Source: Nesterenkonia lutea
Lineage (GTDB): Bacteria; Actinomycetota; Actinomycetes; Actinomycetales; Micrococcaceae
NCBI RefSeq assembly: GCF_014873955.1
Contig: NZ_JADBED010000001.1
Coordinates: 310,001 to 374,000, forward strand
Direction: 5' to 3'
Length of the DNA: 64,000 nucleotides
The notes under the pieces are model-generated. The model did no database searches and was not told where the DNA came from. It saw only the letters and a list, made by a program, of their open reading frames with translations. This document shows, piece after piece, positions 7,775 to 17,222 of this stretch (position 1 is the stretch's first letter; the number at the start of each line of letters is the position of its first letter). The translations under genes and the position numbers were made by a program.

Positions 7775-9613
7775 TCAGATGATGTCTTCGAGCGGCCGTC
7801 CCATGGCGGCCCGGCGCTCTGCATGATTGATCTTGTGCCGCCGCGACTCGGTCGCCAGGATGACCACGAAGGCTCCCATCGCGGCACAGAGCGCGACCCA
7901 CACCGAGGTGACCTCTGAGAGGATGCGGGGGAAGATCAGCCAGAACATCCCCCACCCCATGCCCAGGGCAAGGGTGATCCTGCCCCGCTCGGTCATCGCG
8001 TAGTACGAGGCGGCCCAGATGCAGACGCTCAGACCGATCAGTGCCCAGATCACCGCGGGGAAGCCAGGCACGCGCCAGCCCATGGCGGTCAGCCAGATGG
8101 ACAGCGAGGACATGCCTGCCACGAGCGCCCAGCCGGCGAAGAGACCGGTGGTGGTGTCGGCAAGCCGGCGCTCCAGGGAGCTGCGGGCGGTGCGGAAGGT
8201 GAACTGTCGGATCGCATCGATCAGGGCCAGCGCGACCGCCAGCGAGGCCAGCACCGCGATGGTGAGCATCCCGTGGTGGACTGCCGCGGTCCAGACCAGC
8301 ATGAGCAGCGATGCGGAACCGACCTGCCAGCCGGAGAGGCGCTGACGCGGCGTCGCGGTCTGCGTGGTGGTCCATTGGTAGACCGCATGCGCGATGAGAC
8401 CGATCACGATGAAGGGCCACAGCCAATAGAAGTTCGCGTCTGGGGAGAGCAGCGCCAGGTCTCCCGAGTACCAGCCCTCGACGAGCTGATCCAGGCCGTT
8501 GCCACCGAGGATCGCAGGGGCTGCGGTGAACGCGCCGAACATCCAGATCAGCGAGACCAGCGCGGCCAGCGCGCCGAGACTCACAAAGACCTGTCGGTAG
8601 AGGTCGGTGCGGACCGGTGCCGGATCGGGATCACGGGAGGGGAGGTTGTACGGGGGGATATAGGTGAAGAGGTCTTCCTCATCATCTGCGAACTCCACGA
8701 ACTCCCGCCCGGTGGGACGGTAGTTCCGCGCTGTTGCGGCCTCGATCGCGGCGGCCTTCTCCAGGATGACATCGCGCTGCCGACGCTCATCCAGAGCGCG
8801 GCGAGGCTTGGGGAGCGTGACCGCAGCCGGCTCCTCCTGAGCCTCGGTGAGCGGACCTTCCGCGGGAGTGGAACCGCCGGCGTTCGGGTCGGAGGTCGCT
8901 TCCGGTGCATTCACCGGATCCCCGGACCCGGAAGCCGGCTCAGGGTCTGGTTCTTCGGCTGCGGTAGCGGGCCGGGCGGCGTCGTCGGGGTCCCCCGGAC
9001 TGGGTGCGGGGGTGCTGGTTCCCGGGGTCTCCTCCTGGACGGAGGGGTGCTCGGATTCGGCGGGGGAGTCCGGGTGATCCTGTGCCTGTGCCTGTTCCGG
9101 TGCCTGTGTCGCAGGCTCGGGACGCCTGAAGGCGCTGGCCAGGCGACGCGTGGCATCCATGAACTTCTCGTCGAGGTTGTCGAAGAAGTCGCTCAGCCCG
9201 GACTCCTCCGATCCTGTCTCGGTCGGGTTCGGCCGCGGGGGTGTCGGCTGGCTGTGTCGCACCGCAGAAGCGCCGGCGGGTGTCGCCGAGGTCTGCCCGG
9301 AGGACTCGGTGCCGGGCAGCTCGGTCTCCTCCTGCTCGGGGGCGCCGCTCCCGGCGGTCTCACCGTCTCCCGCGGACTCCGACTCACCGGCATGCTCGTC
9401 GCTGGAGAGCTCCTCACTGAGGGTCTCTTCGCTGAGGGTCTCTTCGCTGGAGAAGTCGTCGCGGGGGAGCCCCTGCGCTGAGGCGGCCGGGGTCTCGGGT
9501 TCTGCTCCAGGGGCACTGGAGGCAGGGGGTTCGGAAGCGGGGAGAGTCTCGGTGGACTCGTCCTGGGACTTTTCAGTCAAGCCCGTGTTCCCCCTCTGCG
9601 TCATAGCTGGCAT
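7775..9613 (-). CDS. Multi-pass membrane protein with long acidic N-terminal tail
   Basis: 612 residues. Residues ~1-330 are low-complexity and disordered, rich in Ser, Glu, Pro and Thr with tandem SEETLSEE-type repeats. Residues ~335-600 hold about eight hydrophobic segments with scattered Trp (WLWPFIVIGLIAHAVYQW, GMGWGMFWLIFPRI), ending in the basic ESRRHKINHAERR. The membrane part loosely resembles Trp-rich TspO-like actinobacterial proteins, but I would not assign that family. ATG 9613 is used; ATG 9604 is an alternative and neither has an obvious SD. The lipoprotein gene follows 20 bases downstream, probably on the same transcript. Confidence 0.7.
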   Translation of the reverse strand: MPAMTQRGNTGLTEKSQDESTETLPASEPPASSAPGAEPETPAASAQGLPRDDFSSEETLSEETLSEELSSDEHAGESESAGDGETAGSGAPEQEETELPGTESSGQTSATPAGASAVRHSQPTPPRPNPTETGSEESGLSDFFDNLDEKFMDATRRLASAFRRPEPATQAPEQAQAQDHPDSPAESEHPSVQEETPGTSTPAPSPGDPDDAARPATAAEEPDPEPASGSGDPVNAPEATSDPNAGGSTPAEGPLTEAQEEPAAVTLPKPRRALDERRQRDVILEKAAAIEAATARNYRPTGREFVEFADDEEDLFTYIPPYNLPSRDPDPAPVRTDLYRQVFVSLGALAALVSLIWMFGAFTAAPAILGGNGLDQLVEGWYSGDLALLSPDANFYWLWPFIVIGLIAHAVYQWTTTQTATPRQRLSGWQVGSASLLMLVWTAAVHHGMLTIAVLASLAVALALIDAIRQFTFRTARSSLERRLADTTTGLFAGWALVAGMSSLSIWLTAMGWRVPGFPAVIWALIGLSVCIWAASYYAMTERGRITLALGMGWGMFWLIFPRILSEVTSVWVALCAAMGAFVVILATESRRHKINHAERRAAMGRPLEDII

Positions 9614-9657
9614 ATGCGTTCACTGCCGCGGATCCGGCGTCCGCTCAGATGTGCTGG

Positions 9658-10311
9658 TCACTTCGCCGACGGTCTCCGTCCGGTCCTGCGACGCGAACGG
9701 TGCCTGGTCATCAGCACCGTGATTCCCAACCCCACCAGGGTACCCACAACGATGGCGGCGCCCGTGCTCGCCCAGGGTGGGAGCCCGGTAGTTGTTCCCG
9801 TAATGTAACCTAATCCGACCAGCCAGAGGGACCAGGTCAGCGCCCCCAGCAGCGTGAGCGCAACGATGGCGCTTCCGCCGAGCCGCATGATCCCGGCGGT
9901 GGCCATCGAGGCCGAACGCCCCCCGGGGATGCCACGGATCAGGAGCAGGCCGGCCCAGGTGGTGGCGCCTCCGGCGCGGATCGAGATCCGCACCATCTTC
10001 CGGTGCAGCCTGCGGCCCCACTTCCAGCGGTAGAGCAGACGGATCAGCTTGTACCGGAAGAGCAGGTAGACCCCGACATCCCCGGCCAGGCAGCCGATGA
10101 AGGTCACCCCGAGCACCAGCAGAAGCGGGAAGATGTCCTCCGCCGCCATGGTGCCGGAGGCGATGACCATGACCTCTGAGGGGAAGGGCGGGACGATCGC
10201 GGTGAACGCCACGGCGACCGCCAGCACGATGAAGTAGTAGAACCCCCACTCCTGGTAGAGGGCGGGATCGCCGAGGTCGTTGACGCCCAGGGCGATCACT
10301 GCGTTGGTCAC
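9658..10311 (-). CDS. DedA / VTT-domain family membrane protein
   Basis: 217 residues with a SNARE-associated (VTT) domain. The re-entrant signature FTAIVPPFPSEVMVIASG lies near residues 40-55, and GLLLIRGIPGGR with the family's conserved arginine near 130. DedA proteins act in the inner membrane as flippases or in proton-motive-force-dependent lipid and peptide homeostasis. GTG start with SD AGGAG; the start overlaps the stop of the upstream pseudouridine synthase gene by 4 nt (GTGA), showing an operon. A second, more canonical DedA lies at 20573. Confidence 0.85.
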   Translation of the reverse strand: MTNAVIALGVNDLGDPALYQEWGFYYFIVLAVAVAFTAIVPPFPSEVMVIASGTMAAEDIFPLLLVLGVTFIGCLAGDVGVYLLFRYKLIRLLYRWKWGRRLHRKMVRISIRAGGATTWAGLLLIRGIPGGRSASMATAGIMRLGGSAIVALTLLGALTWSLWLVGLGYITGTTTGLPPWASTGAAIVVGTLVGLGITVLMTRHRSRRRTGRRPSAK

Positions 10312-11327
10312 TGCGGGGACTCCTGGAGGGTTCGCGGGGAGGTGAAGCTGCGCTGGACTCCGTTCAGCGGATCTCTGAAGGACAGCGTCTTGGCCAGCAG
10401 CTGCAGCGGCCTGTCGAACTCATCAGGTGCATCATCGAGAAGTTCGGGGTAGAAGCGGTCATTCAGAATACCCAGTCCCAGGAGCGCCATATGGATGCGC
10501 AGCTGGTGAGTCTTGCCGGTGTGCGGGATCAGCTGGAAATGCCCAACCTGCTCACCGGAGGGGCTGGTGCCGGCCGCGAGGAGCTCGACCCTTGAGGAGG
10601 AGTTGGCGCCCGGAATCGCCTCCGTTCGGCGCTTTCCGGTGCGAGCCTTCCGGTCATGAGGGCGTCTGCCCGAGTGCTCGGGCGCATAGGCGGCCAGCTG
10701 GGAGACGACGACCCCTTTGGTCTTCTCGATCCTGTTGCGCACGCTCAGCGGAAACCGGGAGGCGAGCGCCTCCGCGGTCATTCCCCGCGGCGCGGCGCTG
10801 ACGCACTCATAGGTCTTGTTCACCTGTCGGTTCTCGAAGAGCAGCTGGTACGCCCCGCGGGTGGAGGGCTCCTTGGAGAAGAGCACCACGCCGGCGGTGC
10901 CGCGGTCCAGCCTGTGGACGGGAACCAGGTCCGGGACCCCGAGGGTGTTGCGCAGCCGCACCAGCAGGGATTCCTGGACATAACGGCCAGCGGGAGTGGT
11001 GGGCAGAAAGTGCGGCTTGTCCACGACGACCAGGTGCTCGTTCTCGTAGATGATCTCTTCGCGCACCGGCAGCGGGACCTCTTCGCTGACAGAGCGGTAG
11101 TACCAGAGGAACTCGCGCTCGCCCAGTGAGGTGGTGGTGCTCAGCGGGACGCCATCGATGTCCACGACCTCGCCGGCGTCGAATCGGGCGGTGATGCCGC
11201 CGTGGTCGATGTGTCCGAAGGTCTCCAGCACGTAATCGTGGATGGTCCGCCAGGGACCGGTCAGGGGCACACGCAGGCGTGTGGCGTTGACGCCGTTGCG
11301 CACGGGCAGGGGGGACTTCTGAGTCAC
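10308..11327 (-). CDS. RluA-family RNA pseudouridine synthase
   Basis: 339 residues. The catalytic motif VHRLDRGTAGVVLFSK contains the invariant aspartate of the RluA family. Further signatures are HFLPTTPAGRYVQESLL and the KxxH-type GKTHQLRIHMALLGLGI near the C-terminus. The N-terminal ~80 residues may be an S4-like RNA-binding module (GEVVDIDGVPLS). An arginine/lysine-rich insert (~225-245) lies between core blocks. It converts uridines to pseudouridine in rRNA or tRNA; the target cannot be read. GTG start; first gene of the pair with the overlapping dedA. Confidence 0.88.
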   Translation of the reverse strand: MTQKSPLPVRNGVNATRLRVPLTGPWRTIHDYVLETFGHIDHGGITARFDAGEVVDIDGVPLSTTTSLGEREFLWYYRSVSEEVPLPVREEIIYENEHLVVVDKPHFLPTTPAGRYVQESLLVRLRNTLGVPDLVPVHRLDRGTAGVVLFSKEPSTRGAYQLLFENRQVNKTYECVSAAPRGMTAEALASRFPLSVRNRIEKTKGVVVSQLAAYAPEHSGRRPHDRKARTGKRRTEAIPGANSSSRVELLAAGTSPSGEQVGHFQLIPHTGKTHQLRIHMALLGLGILNDRFYPELLDDAPDEFDRPLQLLAKTLSFRDPLNGVQRSFTSPRTLQESPQ

Positions 11328-11362
11328 AGGTCAGCTTTGAGGACGGTCAGCGGTCGGGCGGC

Positions 11363-12103
11363 TCAGCCCCAGACCGGTGCCTCAGTGGTCGCGGTGGGTT
11401 CAGGCTGCCCCAGAGGCTGGTTGACCTGCCAGGACATGCCGAAGCGGTCCTTGACCCAGGCGAAATTGGTGGCGAAGTCATAATCGCCGGGCTCCATCAG
11501 GAACTCCCCGCCGGGGGCGAGGCTGTCCACGATCTGGTTGAACTCCGCGGTGGAGTCCACGACCACTGCCACGGAGATCGAGGGCGTGAAGCTGAACTGG
11601 TGCTTCATCAGGCTGTCCTGGATCATCAGCACCTGACCGCCGATCTTCAGCTGCGCTGTGGCCACCAGGGGCACCGGGACGTCGATGACCTCGTCAGGAT
11701 CGTCCTCCTCGCTCAGCTGCATGTCGGTGTGGTGGACCTCGGCGCCGGAGCTCCGGGAAGGTTCATCGTCGGCATCGACCACGTCGTCTTCTGCCTCTGC
11801 CCCGTCAGGAGCCGCACCCTGGTCGAGGTTCTGGTCCACGTTCTCCGCGGTGAGGTCATTCGCCGCAAAATCCTCGGGCTCCTCGCCGATGTCGAGCTGC
11901 ACTTCCGCTTCAACGAGCTCCTCGTCCTCCGCCTCGGCGATGTCCTCGGACTCGGCGGGCGCGGGGGCGGGGTCATAGATCTCAGTGCCCGCGGGGTGAT
12001 GCACGATCTCCAGCAGCTCGGCGTCGGGAAACACGCTGAGGTAGTGGTCGATGGCTTCCTGGGCCTGACCCTGGAACATCAGAAACGGAATGCAAAGAGT
12101 CAT
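11363..12103 (-). CDS. PhnB-like VOC-superfamily protein with a large acidic insert
   Basis: 246 residues. The N-terminal block CIPFLMFQGQAQEAIDHYLS with FPDAELLEI and the C-terminal block GQVLMIQDSLMKHQFSFTPS ... NFAWVKDRFGMSWQVN are the two halves of a PhnB (3-demethylubiquinone-methyltransferase-like, glyoxalase/VOC) domain. Family members are usually ~140-160 residues. Here residues ~47-145 are an intervening Glu/Asp/Ala-rich low-complexity stretch carrying no recognisable fold. The reading frame is continuous, so this is an insertion rather than a fusion of separate genes. Function is unknown. Confidence 0.75.
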   Translation of the reverse strand: MTLCIPFLMFQGQAQEAIDHYLSVFPDAELLEIVHHPAGTEIYDPAPAPAESEDIAEAEDEELVEAEVQLDIGEEPEDFAANDLTAENVDQNLDQGAAPDGAEAEDDVVDADDEPSRSSGAEVHHTDMQLSEEDDPDEVIDVPVPLVATAQLKIGGQVLMIQDSLMKHQFSFTPSISVAVVVDSTAEFNQIVDSLAPGGEFLMEPGDYDFATNFAWVKDRFGMSWQVNQPLGQPEPTATTEAPVWG

Positions 12104-12197
12104 GTGCTCACCCTAACGGGAAATCGCGGGACTGGAACGTGTGTGCGCTCTGAGCATGAGCCTGCACGGACACCCACAACAAAGCCCTGCACCGAGA

Positions 12198-15100
12198 TCA
12201 TGGCGCGAATCGCAGTCCGGAGGGCGAGGAGTTGAAGCCCGCATCGCGGAGCAGCTGCCCCAGCGGGTGGGTGAGGATGCGTTCGCCGTTGACGCGCTCC
12301 ACGGCGATCCTCCCCGTCTTGGCTGAGCGCAGCGCCGGGACCAGCGCCCGGGAGATCAGGTCCATCACAGACTCATCCTCAGTGAACAGCAGCAACGTCC
12401 GACCCCCGCGCTCCATGTAGAGAGCCAGTTCACCGCGGTGGAGGACGACGACGGCGCCCGCCTTGCGACCGGGCCGATGCGTGGAGCTCTCCAGCTCGGG
12501 CCAGTCCAGAGCGGCGCCGTAGGGATTCGCCGGATCGGCGGCGGCCAGGACCACGGCGGGATCCTGCTTCTTCCCCCCACCGCGCGGAGCGGCGCCAGGC
12601 GGTGAGGCGCTCGCCTGTTCCGCCGCGTCGTCGAGCCGCTCGGAGATCCAGCGCAGCTGATCGATGGTCGCGGAGGACGTGAACTGGGCGGCGCCGAGCT
12701 GCTCGATGAAATAGCCGCGCCGAATCTGGCCGGAGTCCTCCGCTGCCGAGAGCACCTTGTACACCGCGGCGAATCCGCCCTTGGCGGCGGCACCGAGTCC
12801 TGACTGCTGCTCGGACATCACCGAGCCGCGGGTGACCACTCCGTAGCGGTCCAGCAGGATCTCGGCACGGGTATGAGCCGCAAGGGTGGGATCGACCGCA
12901 CCCCTGGGCACCAGCTGCCAGCGACCGCCGGCCCCGGCGCCCGGCAGGCCTGCGCCCGAGGCTCCTCCGATCCGGCTCCGATGAGATTCTGCGGCCTGCC
13001 GCAGCGCCATTCGCCGGGAGGCGTGCCGTGGCCGGGCCGGAGTCGGCTGCTTCTTGTGCGCGGTGGTGCCGGTGGACATGAACCGGCGCAGCGCGCTGAA
13101 GCTGTCCGGTGCCACCCGTCCGGCCCAGAAGAGCTCCCAGAGCGCGTTCTTGGTGGTCTCGCGGGAGCTGGTCAGTCCGGGGTCGAGCTGATCGTGCAGG
13201 GCCTCGATGAACCAGGCTCCGCCGCGGGTCAGCACCTCGAGGATCGCCTCCTGCAGGGGGGTGGGCGTGAAATCCTCACCGTTGCTGCCCATGCCCGCCG
13301 TGCCGGGCTGGTTCAGCAGCAGGGCCGCATCCTCGCGCGGGTAGAAGGCCAGCCAGCCGTCCTGGCCGCTCAGCGCCCCCTTGCCCACGGCGAGGAACTC
13401 TCCGCCGGTCAGCAGCTCATCCAGCATGGACGGGCGGTAGTCGGGAATCCGAGCTGGGAGGATGAACGATTCCCAGGCGCTGGCCGGGGCCGCCGCGCCG
13501 GAGAGCTGGGCCAGGGACTCTGCCACCGCGGAAGTGCCGGCGCTCGATGATCCCTTTCCTCGCGCCGCGGTGATGCCCTGCCATTCGAGCAGGAACTGGC
13601 CATAGGCCGCCGTCGGGACAGGCTCCACCTGGGCGCGGAGCGCCGCGAGGGAACGGCGACGGATCCTGCGCAGCATCTCGGCGTCGCAGTACTCCACCGT
13701 GTCGGCCCGCGCCTCGGCGGGAAGCTCGCGGTCGGGCCGGAACAGGCCCTCCACCACACGGTGCTCGCGCACCAGCCGGGTCAGCGTGTCAGCGACGACG
13801 GCGCGACTGAGCCCCAGCTCTGACCCCGCCTCCTCCACCAGGAACGGTCCGTGGGTGCGCGCATACCGGCCCACCAGATCTCCCAGCGGATCATCCACCG
13901 GGTCCAGGAAGGCATGCGGGATGCCGACAGGGATGGGCGTGCCCAGCCCGTCCCGGAGCCGGGAGGCGTCCTCGATCGCCGCGTAGCGCTCCTCGACGTG
14001 GTCCTGGCCAGCGGCGGAGCGCCACATCACCCGGAACGCGCGCTGGCTGGAGACGAGCGCCTCGGCGTGGTCCTTCGCCGGTTCACCCTCTTCGAGTCGG
14101 GCGGCGAGCTGCTCCGCGGTCAGCGGTCCGAGCAGGCGGAGCAGGTCAGCGACACCTTCTTGGCCGCGGAGATGCCGTGAGGGGACCAGACGCTGGGCGT
14201 AGGCCTCGGATTCGGCGATGATCGCGGCATCGAGGAACTCGCGCAGCTCGACCCGGCCGAGGAGCTCGCCGAGCAGGGCGGGGTCCACGGAGAGCGCAGC
14301 AGCCCGCCGTTCCGCCAGCGGGGAATCCCCCTCATAGAGGAACTGGGCGATATAGCCGAAGAGGATGGACTGGGCGAACGGAGAGGGCTTCGGGGTGGTG
14401 GTCTCCACGATCTTCAGCCTGCGCGCGCTGATGCTGCGCAGCAGGTCCAGCAGGGCGGGCATGTCGTAGACGTCCTGCAGCACCTCGCGCATGGCTTCCA
14501 TGATCACCGGGAAGTCGGGGTAGCCCGAGGCGACCTCCAACAGCTGCGAGGAGCGCTGACGCTGCTGCCACAGCGGGGTGCGCTGGCCGGGATTCTGCTT
14601 CGGGAGCAGCAGGGCGCGCGCGGCGGCCTCGCGGAAGCGTCCGGCGAACAGCGCCGAGGAGCTGACCTGCGCGGTGATGAGGTCCTCGAGCTCGTCCGGG
14701 TCGAACTGGAAGAGTTCGGCCCCGGGGGGATCCTCATCCATCATCGGCACCCGCAGCACGATGCCGTCGTCGCTGGCCATGGCGGAGCCGTCCAGACCGA
14801 AGCGGTCATGCAGACGTTCACCGACCGCCAGCGCCCAGGGCGCGTGAACCTGCAGACCGTACGGGGAGAGCAGCACGATCCGCCAGTCCCCGAGCTCGTC
14901 ACGGGTCTGCTCCACCACCAGCGTGGTATCGCTGGGCAGCACGCCCGCGGCCTCCTGCTGCTCGGTGAAATAGCGCAGCAGGTTCTCCTGCGCCCAGGTG
15001 TCCATGCCCAGAGCGCTCAGCCGTTCGGCGGTCTCCTCCGTGGAGCCCGAATGGACTTCACGGGTGAATCGGCCCAGCGCCCGGCCGAGCTCGGCGGGCC

Positions 15101-17036
15101 GGCCGAAGCCGTCACCGCGCCAGAACGGAAGCGAGGCGGGCTGCCCGAAGGCGGGGGAGACCAGCACCCGATCGAAGGTGATCTCTTCGATGCGCCAGCT
15201 GGTCGCGCCCAGGGCGAAGACATCGCCGATGCGGGATTCATAGACCATCTCTTCATCCAGCTCACCCACCCGGCGCCCGCCGGAACGTGCCGAGCCGGAG
15301 TCCTCGCCTCCGGCCAGGTAGACACCGAAGAGGCCCCGGTCCGGGATGGTGCCGCCCGAGGTGACCGCGATGCGCTGTGCTCCGGGGCGCCCAGACACCG
15401 TGCCGGCGTCGCGGTCCCAGATCACCCGGGGGCGCAGCTCGGCGAAGCGGTCAGAGGGATATTTGCCGGCCAGCAGGTCCAGCGTCGCCTCATAGGCGGA
15501 CCGCGGCAGAGTGGCGAAAGGTGCGCTGCGCCGCAGGGTCTCGTACCAGGACTCCACGTCCAGGGTCTCCATGGCGGCCGCGGCCACGGTCTGCTGGGCC
15601 AGGATGTCCAGCGGGTTGCGCGGGATGTGCAGGGCCTCGATCTGCCCGGCGAGCATGCGTTCGACGACGACGGCGGTGCTGACCAGGTCACCGCGGTGCT
15701 TGGGGAAGAACCAGCCCACGGAGACCTCCCCGACCTGGTGGCCCGCGCGACCGATGCGCTGGAGTCCGGCGGAGACCGCGAAGGGGGCCTCCACCTGGAT
15801 GACCAGGTCCACGGCGCCCATATCGATCCCGAGCTCCAGTGAGGAGGTGGCCACCACGCAGCGCAGGCGACCTGATTTGAGCGCCTCCTCGGTGAGCTTG
15901 CGCTGCTCCTTGGAGACGGATCCGTGGTGCGAGCGTGCCAGCGGATCCGGCTCGACCGCCTCGGCCTCCTCCCCGGAGGGGGCGTAGGCGTCGTCGTTGG
16001 CGGGGTCCTGGCTGGCGGGGGGTCGGCGTTCAGACCAGATCTCGTTGATCCGACCGGTGAGCTTCTCGGCGAGCCGGCGTGAGTTCACGAAGACGATGGT
16101 GGAGCGGTTCTCGGTGACCAGGTCCACGATCCGGTGCTCCACATGCGGCCAGATGCTCGGCTGCAGCGGCTGGGCGCTGAGCATGGTGTCCTCGGCGGGG
16201 AGATCGAGCGGGCCTGCCGAGTCAGCCTCGGGGGAGCCCTCCCCGATGCCCGGACCCGCCGCCGGGAACGGCACGGCTCCCTCGGGTGGAGCCGTGCTGG
16301 GGGAGGCCAGGTCCTCCACCGGCGCCGAGACCGTGATGTCCCACTTCTTCTCAGACTTCGGCGCGACGATCTCCACCTCGGCGGAGCCGCCCAGGAATCG
16401 GGCCACCTCCTCGCGCGGTTCCACGGTGGCGGAGAGTCCGATCCGCTGGGCGGGGGCCTCGAGCAGGTTGTTCAGCCGCTCCAGGGAGACCGTCAGGTGC
16501 GCGCCGCGTTTGGTGCCGGCCAGGGCGTGGACCTCGTCGATGATCACGGTCTTGACCCCGGACAAGGTGCTGCGCGCCTGGGAGGTGAGCATCAGGTAGA
16601 GAGATTCCGGGGTGGTGATCAGGATCTGCGGGGGCCTCCGCACCAGGTCGCGGCGTTCCTTCGGGGTGGAGTCGCCGGTGCGCACGCCCACAGTGATCTC
16701 AGCGGGCTCTTCGGCCGCGCCTTCGGCGGCGAGCCGGCGGGCGGTGTGCGCGATGCCGACCAGGGGGCTGCGCAGGTTGCGCTCGATGTCCACGCCGAGT
16801 GCCTTCAGCGGGGAGATGTAGAGGACCGAGGTGCCCGCGGTGGGCTCGGCGAAGAGCCGGTCGATCGACCAGAGGAAGGCCGAGAGCGTCTTGCCCGAGC
16901 CGGTGGGTGCCACGACCAGGGCGTTCCTGCCCTTCGCCACGGCTTTCCAGGCGCCGGCCTGCGCGGGCGTGGGCTGACCGAAGGAGGCTTGGAACCAGCG
17001 CCGGGTCGGCTCGGTGAACGGTTCCAGGGCGGTCAT
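12198..17036 (-). CDS. lhr: Lhr-family ATP-dependent DNA helicase
   Basis: 1612 residues, the length of full-length actinobacterial Lhr. The N-terminal superfamily 2 core has Walker A (VVAPTGSGKTLSAFLW), DEVH box (VIIDEVHALAGTKRG), SAT motif (GLSATVEP) and motif VI (QRIGRAGHQVG). The winged-helix and Lhr-specific domains follow (FDRVLVSPAFGQPASLPFWR), then a long C-terminal half of helix-rich domains found only in large Lhr proteins. A Pro/Ala/Glu-rich spacer (~residues 250-290) interrupts the two RecA domains. Lhr is a 3'-5' helicase induced by mitomycin C in mycobacteria and tied to DNA repair. GGGAT precedes ATG 17036. Confidence 0.95.
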   Translation of the reverse strand: MTALEPFTEPTRRWFQASFGQPTPAQAGAWKAVAKGRNALVVAPTGSGKTLSAFLWSIDRLFAEPTAGTSVLYISPLKALGVDIERNLRSPLVGIAHTARRLAAEGAAEEPAEITVGVRTGDSTPKERRDLVRRPPQILITTPESLYLMLTSQARSTLSGVKTVIIDEVHALAGTKRGAHLTVSLERLNNLLEAPAQRIGLSATVEPREEVARFLGGSAEVEIVAPKSEKKWDITVSAPVEDLASPSTAPPEGAVPFPAAGPGIGEGSPEADSAGPLDLPAEDTMLSAQPLQPSIWPHVEHRIVDLVTENRSTIVFVNSRRLAEKLTGRINEIWSERRPPASQDPANDDAYAPSGEEAEAVEPDPLARSHHGSVSKEQRKLTEEALKSGRLRCVVATSSLELGIDMGAVDLVIQVEAPFAVSAGLQRIGRAGHQVGEVSVGWFFPKHRGDLVSTAVVVERMLAGQIEALHIPRNPLDILAQQTVAAAAMETLDVESWYETLRRSAPFATLPRSAYEATLDLLAGKYPSDRFAELRPRVIWDRDAGTVSGRPGAQRIAVTSGGTIPDRGLFGVYLAGGEDSGSARSGGRRVGELDEEMVYESRIGDVFALGATSWRIEEITFDRVLVSPAFGQPASLPFWRGDGFGRPAELGRALGRFTREVHSGSTEETAERLSALGMDTWAQENLLRYFTEQQEAAGVLPSDTTLVVEQTRDELGDWRIVLLSPYGLQVHAPWALAVGERLHDRFGLDGSAMASDDGIVLRVPMMDEDPPGAELFQFDPDELEDLITAQVSSSALFAGRFREAAARALLLPKQNPGQRTPLWQQRQRSSQLLEVASGYPDFPVIMEAMREVLQDVYDMPALLDLLRSISARRLKIVETTTPKPSPFAQSILFGYIAQFLYEGDSPLAERRAAALSVDPALLGELLGRVELREFLDAAIIAESEAYAQRLVPSRHLRGQEGVADLLRLLGPLTAEQLAARLEEGEPAKDHAEALVSSQRAFRVMWRSAAGQDHVEERYAAIEDASRLRDGLGTPIPVGIPHAFLDPVDDPLGDLVGRYARTHGPFLVEEAGSELGLSRAVVADTLTRLVREHRVVEGLFRPDRELPAEARADTVEYCDAEMLRRIRRRSLAALRAQVEPVPTAAYGQFLLEWQGITAARGKGSSSAGTSAVAESLAQLSGAAAPASAWESFILPARIPDYRPSMLDELLTGGEFLAVGKGALSGQDGWLAFYPREDAALLLNQPGTAGMGSNGEDFTPTPLQEAILEVLTRGGAWFIEALHDQLDPGLTSSRETTKNALWELFWAGRVAPDSFSALRRFMSTGTTAHKKQPTPARPRHASRRMALRQAAESHRSRIGGASGAGLPGAGAGGRWQLVPRGAVDPTLAAHTRAEILLDRYGVVTRGSVMSEQQSGLGAAAKGGFAAVYKVLSAAEDSGQIRRGYFIEQLGAAQFTSSATIDQLRWISERLDDAAEQASASPPGAAPRGGGKKQDPAVVLAAADPANPYGAALDWPELESSTHRPGRKAGAVVVLHRGELALYMERGGRTLLLFTEDESVMDLISRALVPALRSAKTGRIAVERVNGERILTHPLGQLLRDAGFNSSPSGLRFAP

Positions 17037-17222
17037 GATCCCACTCTAAATGGCGCCGCGGACACGCGGTGACGCATGGTCCGTCCGCTCCTCCCCGCGG
17101 GGCCGCTGACCATCTAGCTGACCATCTATAGGGCAGAAAACGGTGGAATGGCGCCCCGCCGCCGGACTCATTCCGCCGCATTGCGCCCTATCGATGGGGA
17201 GGCCGGGCGGCGAGTGAGAGGG

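Noticed and set aside
7755..8426. N-terminal extension of the lipoprotein frame to 467 residues
   Set aside because: It lies inside the preceding membrane-protein gene, is Arg/His-rich shadow sequence, and would bury the lipobox.
14808..15842. Long plus-strand ORFs opposite lhr (also 34537-35730 minus, 58714-59883 plus, 8273-9481 plus)
   Set aside because: Antisense shadows of high-GC genes: composition Gly/Arg/His-rich, no domain, no SD, and the opposite frame is a well-recognised gene.
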